Part shown: one piece after another, positions 7,175 to 9,944 of the stretch
Layout: the number at the start of each line of letters is the position of its first letter
How positions within the stretch are numbered: the stretch's first letter is position 1
Source: Actinomycetota bacterium
GTDB lineage: Bacteria; Actinomycetota; Acidimicrobiia; Acidimicrobiales; Poriferisodaliceae
Reading direction: 5' to 3'
DNA: 9,944 nt
NCBI GenBank assembly: GCA_002731665.1
Contig: PCCJ01000049.1
Coordinates: forward strand, 1-9,944
The notes under the pieces: generated by a model
The model's database searches: none
What the model saw: the letters and a program-made list of their open reading frames with translations, nothing else
Told to the model about the DNA's origin: nothing
Position numbers and translations under genes: made by a program

Positions 7175-8242
7175 TTAGAACTGCTCAGATTCAAGTTGCT
7201 CTTGGCGCTCGTTTAACATTAATGGGACAACGACGTCTTCGAGTTCGCCAGCTAACACACGATCTAACTTATATAGAGTCAATCCGATTCGGTGGTCTGT
7301 GACGCGGCTTTCCTTAAAGTTGTATGTCCTAATTTTATCTGCTCTACCACCACCTTTTACCTGATCGCGTTTTTGAGCTGCTTGTGAGGACGCATGTTCG
7401 TCTTGACGCAATTTGAGAAGACGGGAGCGCAACACCCGCAGCGCCTTAGCTTTATTCTGCAACTGACTTTTCTCATCTTGCATCGAAACCACCAAGCCGC
7501 TGGGAACATGTGTAACTCTGACCGCGGAGTCTGTTGTATTCACGGACTGGCCACCGGGACCAGAGGACCGATAAATGTCTATGCGTAAATCATTAGGATC
7601 AATCTCGACTTCTACCTCTTCAGCTTCTGGCATAACCGTCACTGTCGCTGATGAAGTATGGATTCTGCCTTGGGACTCCGTCGCAGGTATCCGCTGAACT
7701 CTGTGCGGCCCACCTTCGTGTTTAAGATGACTCCAAGCGGCGTCACCCTTAACTAGAAAAGCAATATCGGTAAGCCCGCCCGTATCACTCGAATGACTTC
7801 CCAAAACCTCTAGCGCCCAACCTTTCGATGAAATGTAAGATCGATACATTTCATAAAGATCTCGGGCCCATATATTTGCCTCTTCGCCCCCTTCAGCACC
7901 TCGAATCTCAACGATGACGTTTTTAGCGTCATTTGGGTCTCGAGGTAGTAATAGCAACTTAAAGCGTTCTTCCAAGATCTCGGCTTGTGCTAACGCAGCC
8001 GCTTCCATGTCACGCAGCTCGGTTGCCTCGTCGTTCGAAACCTCTTCTAATAACTCCCGAGCTGTAGCTGCATCTTCAAAGGCCATACGCCAATCGCGCC
8101 CTGTCTTCACCATTTCAGAGAGTTGAGCGTGGCGCCTGCCAGCCTCGATAAATCGCTGCCGATCTGATGTAATAGCGACGTCGCCAAGCTGCGACTCGAC
8201 ATGGGCTAGTTCTTCTTCGATCTGCTTTAGACGCTCAAGCAC
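7175..8242 (-). CDS. prfA: Peptide chain release factor 1
   Basis: RF1 recognises UAA and UAG in the ribosomal A site and triggers peptide release. The 355-residue product is of normal length. It has a charged helical N-terminal domain (about 1-100), the RF1-type codon-recognition tripeptide Pro-Ala-Thr at 186-188 in HRVQRIPATES, and the GGQ loop at 230-232 in SSGPGGQSVNTTDSAV. The tripeptide distinguishes RF1 from RF2, which has Ser-Pro-Phe. A basic glycine-rich segment (KGGGRADKIRTYNF) follows, as usual. It starts at GTG 8242, four bases after the preceding stop, with only a weak GAG upstream. The next gene encodes the methyltransferase for Gln232, the standard pairing. Function is secure. 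Confidence 0.98.
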   Translation of the reverse strand: MLERLKQIEEELAHVESQLGDVAITSDRQRFIEAGRRHAQLSEMVKTGRDWRMAFEDAATARELLEEVSNDEATELRDMEAAALAQAEILEERFKLLLLPRDPNDAKNVIVEIRGAEGGEEANIWARDLYEMYRSYISSKGWALEVLGSHSSDTGGLTDIAFLVKGDAAWSHLKHEGGPHRVQRIPATESQGRIHTSSATVTVMPEAEEVEVEIDPNDLRIDIYRSSGPGGQSVNTTDSAVRVTHVPSGLVVSMQDEKSQLQNKAKALRVLRSRLLKLRQDEHASSQAAQKRDQVKGGGRADKIRTYNFKESRVTDHRIGLTLYKLDRVLAGELEDVVVPLMLNERQEQLESEQF

Positions 8243-8246
8243 TAGC

Positions 8247-9269
8247 TCAGGCTAGCGAGCCAGAAGACTTCCAATCACGCCAATCGTCATCTATTGCAAT
8301 TAATTCAGCGGGTACCATGAGTTTCTCCACCATTGCTTTGAGCAGCGGATGAGCATCTCTTTCTGGAACTACAAAAATTAATTGGGCTTCGGGATCAGTG
8401 TACATTCGCGCCTGAGCGCCAAAAGCAATCAAGTTAAGATCAATACCTATTGTACAAACAACAACTACTTGGTTGCCTTCGGCCATTCTCCCATATGCAA
8501 CCGCCGGTATCGTCTCTTTCAAGCTTCGACGCGCAGTTGGGGGAGAAGCTGACGATAGAACAGTAGCCCCTATTTTTTGAGGGCTCCCTATCAGCTGAGA
8601 CCTCAACCAGCGCTCAGCATTAAGACGATTCAGCGGATGTGGTTCCGCTCCAGCGCGACGATGAAACCGCACAGTCTCGGTTACCCGCAGAAGTGCTTCT
8701 CCACTCGGCATGCCACCGTGCAACAGAGCAAACGCTTCGCGATCGTGCGCACCAACCCCAACTGCAATTCTTTGCTCTTCACCATCACTTTCAATTCTGG
8801 CAACTTCTAATCCACGGATTTCACCAGCCACTATTCCATGCTCATAAACCACATCTAGGTCTGCGGCTTCGAGAACAGCTATAAGCTCTGGATCTACATC
8901 TGTAGATTCTTTTGATGTTGGATCACTGGCAACAGCTACCGTGGCTACTCGGTCATTCAGTTCCCACACCGTTGGAGAGGTACGAAACAGCTCAGCAGCA
9001 CTTGCCAAACTACTTGCTTCTTCTTTGGCAAAGATGTGTATGACGTCAGCTTTGGCTTGCGTAGCCGCAGCCATGGCTACTCCGACCGCTCTGCTGCATC
9101 TTTCTTCAGCTAAAATAACCGCTGTCACACAGTTATCATGTCTTTTGATGCCGATGGCACCATCTTCGGTACCATTCAGATCAGATAGAGAAATTCCGAG
9201 ATATGTCTCTGCTAAAGATTTTAATTTCAGAGCGTGTAGCTGACGACGGCGGTCAGTATCGAGCGCCAC
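8247..9269 (-). CDS. Unrecognised 340-residue protein between rpmE and prfA
   Basis: I do not recognise this family. The product is soluble-looking: no signal peptide, no membrane helix, acidic overall. The N-terminus is basic (residues 1-18). Two segments look like alternating strand-helix-strand units: about 47-106, with hydrophobic strand VTAVILA, helix, VIHIF, helix, VWEL; and about 267-327, with QVVVVCTIGI, helix, AQLIFVV, helix, AELIAI. They may be an internal duplication. Between them lie an acidic stretch with YEHGIVAGEIRGLEVARIE (142-160), AVGVGAHDREAF (169-180) and a basic patch around RFHRRAGAEPHPLNRLNAERW (201-221). It starts at GTG 9269, nine bases after rpmE, and ends four bases before prfA, so it is probably co-transcribed. 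Position suggests a link with translation or its termination, but no activity can be assigned. Confidence 0.85.
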   Translation of the reverse strand: MALDTDRRRQLHALKLKSLAETYLGISLSDLNGTEDGAIGIKRHDNCVTAVILAEERCSRAVGVAMAAATQAKADVIHIFAKEEASSLASAAELFRTSPTVWELNDRVATVAVASDPTSKESTDVDPELIAVLEAADLDVVYEHGIVAGEIRGLEVARIESDGEEQRIAVGVGAHDREAFALLHGGMPSGEALLRVTETVRFHRRAGAEPHPLNRLNAERWLRSQLIGSPQKIGATVLSSASPPTARRSLKETIPAVAYGRMAEGNQVVVVCTIGIDLNLIAFGAQARMYTDPEAQLIFVVPERDAHPLLKAMVEKLMVPAELIAIDDDWRDWKSSGSLA

Positions 9270-9278
9270 CTGTTAAGC

Positions 9279-9560
9279 CTAAGATTCCGCCTGGGTATCT
9301 GACACTTCGTCTTTACGACGACGACCGTATCTCCGCTCAAATCGCTCAACACGGCCAGCAGTGTCGATAATCTTCATGGTGCCAGTGTAGAAAGGGTGGC
9401 TTGCGCTCGAAAGCTCGACAGTTACCGAAGGATACTCAATTCCGTCTTCCCAAAGAACTGTGTCGTTGGTCTCTACAGTTGACTGCGTAATAAACGAAAA
9501 ATCAGCGCCTGCGTCTCGAAATACAACTGGTCGGTAATGTGGGTGAATGTCACTTTTCAT
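9279..9560 (-). CDS. rpmE: 50S ribosomal protein L31, type B (zinc-independent)
   Basis: L31 bridges the large and small ribosomal subunits near the central protuberance. The 93-residue protein matches the type B (RpmE2/YkgM-like) form: it begins [16 protein letters not shown], has [11 protein letters not shown] (51-61) and ends with a basic segment [10 protein letters not shown]. It contains no cysteine, so the CxxC zinc site of type A L31 is absent. It occupies the rho-rpmE-prfA position where other actinobacteria commonly carry the zinc form. The start is ATG 9560; only a weak GAG precedes it. It lies about 97 bases after rho and nine before the unknown gene. Whether the genome has a second, zinc-binding L31 cannot be seen here. 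Confidence 0.96.
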   Translation of the reverse strand: MKSDIHPHYRPVVFRDAGADFSFITQSTVETNDTVLWEDGIEYPSVTVELSSASHPFYTGTMKIIDTAGRVERFERRYGRRRKDEVSDTQAES

Positions 9561-9657
9561 AACTCGTCTATTCTGCCGTCTTTGAGGCTAAACCGCACAT
9601 TGTTGAGGGCAGTTATTTGGAAATTTTTTTGACTCAAGAACATGATGCCGTCCACAA

Positions 9658-9944
9658 TCAACTTTTTGTATTCTTATTTGAACTAAAAAAATCCTTGTTA
9701 CTTTTTGTTTTCGGTAAATCGGCAAGCAAGAACTCGAGAGCATTTCTCTTCGATGTCTCTGGAGTCGCATCAATTTGAATCAACAAATCAGCTAAATCTC
9801 GACCTTGCTGAGCTCTAGCCTCGCCGGCCAACTCATCAAGTTTTCGAGTCCGACATGATGCCACGTCAATCGAAGGATAAAGACGTCGGTCTGCCGACTT
9901 TCGGTCTAAAAATATCTCAGTATTAGCGGTTCCTTGCAACGCCA
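9658..9944 (-). CDS. rho: Transcription termination factor Rho (C-terminal part only, 5' end outside window)
   Basis: Rho is the hexameric RNA-dependent ATPase that ends transcription of unstructured RNAs. About 95 C-terminal residues are present. The match to Rho is clear in GTANTEIFLDRKSADRRLYPSID-type sequence (compare GTGSMELHLSRK...RVFPAID in E. coli) and in ALEFLL followed by KTKSNKDFF near the end (AMEFLI...TKTNDDFF in E. coli). Between these the protein diverges: the usual S-G-T-R-K reads C-R-T-R-K, and the segment up to ALEFLL is about seven residues longer than in E. coli. A short Ser/Asn/Lys tail closes the protein. The RNA-binding and Walker motifs lie off the right edge. The position before rpmE fits rho in actinobacteria. 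Confidence 0.92.
   Translation of the reverse strand, partial: ALQGTANTEIFLDRKSADRRLYPSIDVASCRTRKLDELAGEARAQQGRDLADLLIQIDATPETSKRNALEFLLADLPKTKSNKDFFSSNKNTKS

Noticed and set aside
9617..9634. T-rich run between rpmE and rho as an intrinsic terminator
   Set aside because: The T run reads on the plus strand, opposite to all genes here, and no GC-rich stem precedes it.
9588..9773. A 61-codon minus-strand frame overlapping the end of rho
   Set aside because: It overlaps the clear Rho C-terminus in another frame and its product resembles nothing; treated as a shadow frame.

Overview
The window is a compact housekeeping locus with every gene on the minus strand, so it is transcribed from the right edge to the left. 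Gene order (rho, rpmE, unknown gene, prfA, prmC joined to a TsaC/Sua5 domain, rpiB, glyA, wecA-like, atpZ-like, atpI-like, atpB, atpE, atpF) follows the classical actinobacterial order rho-rpmE-prfA-prmC-sua5-rfe-atpI-atpB-atpE-atpF known from Mycobacterium. Base composition looks moderate by eye (roughly 45-50 % GC), intergenic gaps are short and GTG starts are frequent. The best inference is a deep-branching, moderate-GC actinobacterium, perhaps an aquatic Acidimicrobiia-like lineage. No phylogenetic test was possible.

Right part (about 5690-9944), translation and transcription termination: the C-terminal end of Rho, ribosomal protein L31 of the zinc-free type B, an unrecognised 340-residue protein, release factor RF1, and a two-domain protein whose first half (PrmC) methylates the GGQ glutamine of release factors and whose second half resembles the threonylcarbamoyl-AMP synthase TsaC/Sua5. 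All five genes are nearly contiguous, so the unknown gene sits inside a termination/translation module.

Middle part (about 2565-5605), central metabolism and envelope: ribose-5-phosphate isomerase B, serine hydroxymethyltransferase and a polytopic polyprenyl-phosphate GlcNAc-1-phosphate transferase of the WecA/Rfe/TagO family. rpiB and glyA interrupt the usual sua5-rfe neighbourhood.

Left part (1-2280), start of the F1Fo ATP synthase operon: two small membrane accessory proteins (AtpZ-like and AtpI-like), then subunits a, c and b; b runs off the left edge. AtpZ/AtpI and AtpI/AtpB are joined by four-base GTGA stop-start overlaps, implying translational coupling. A roughly 286-base non-coding leader (2279-2564) separates this operon from wecA.

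No mobile element, CRISPR array, tRNA/rRNA or phage signal was seen. The content is essentially conserved core biology. The leads most worth following are the unknown gene between rpmE and prfA with its possible internal duplication, the PrmC-TsaC fusion with a degenerate TsaC motif, and the zinc-free L31 in the primary rpmE position.
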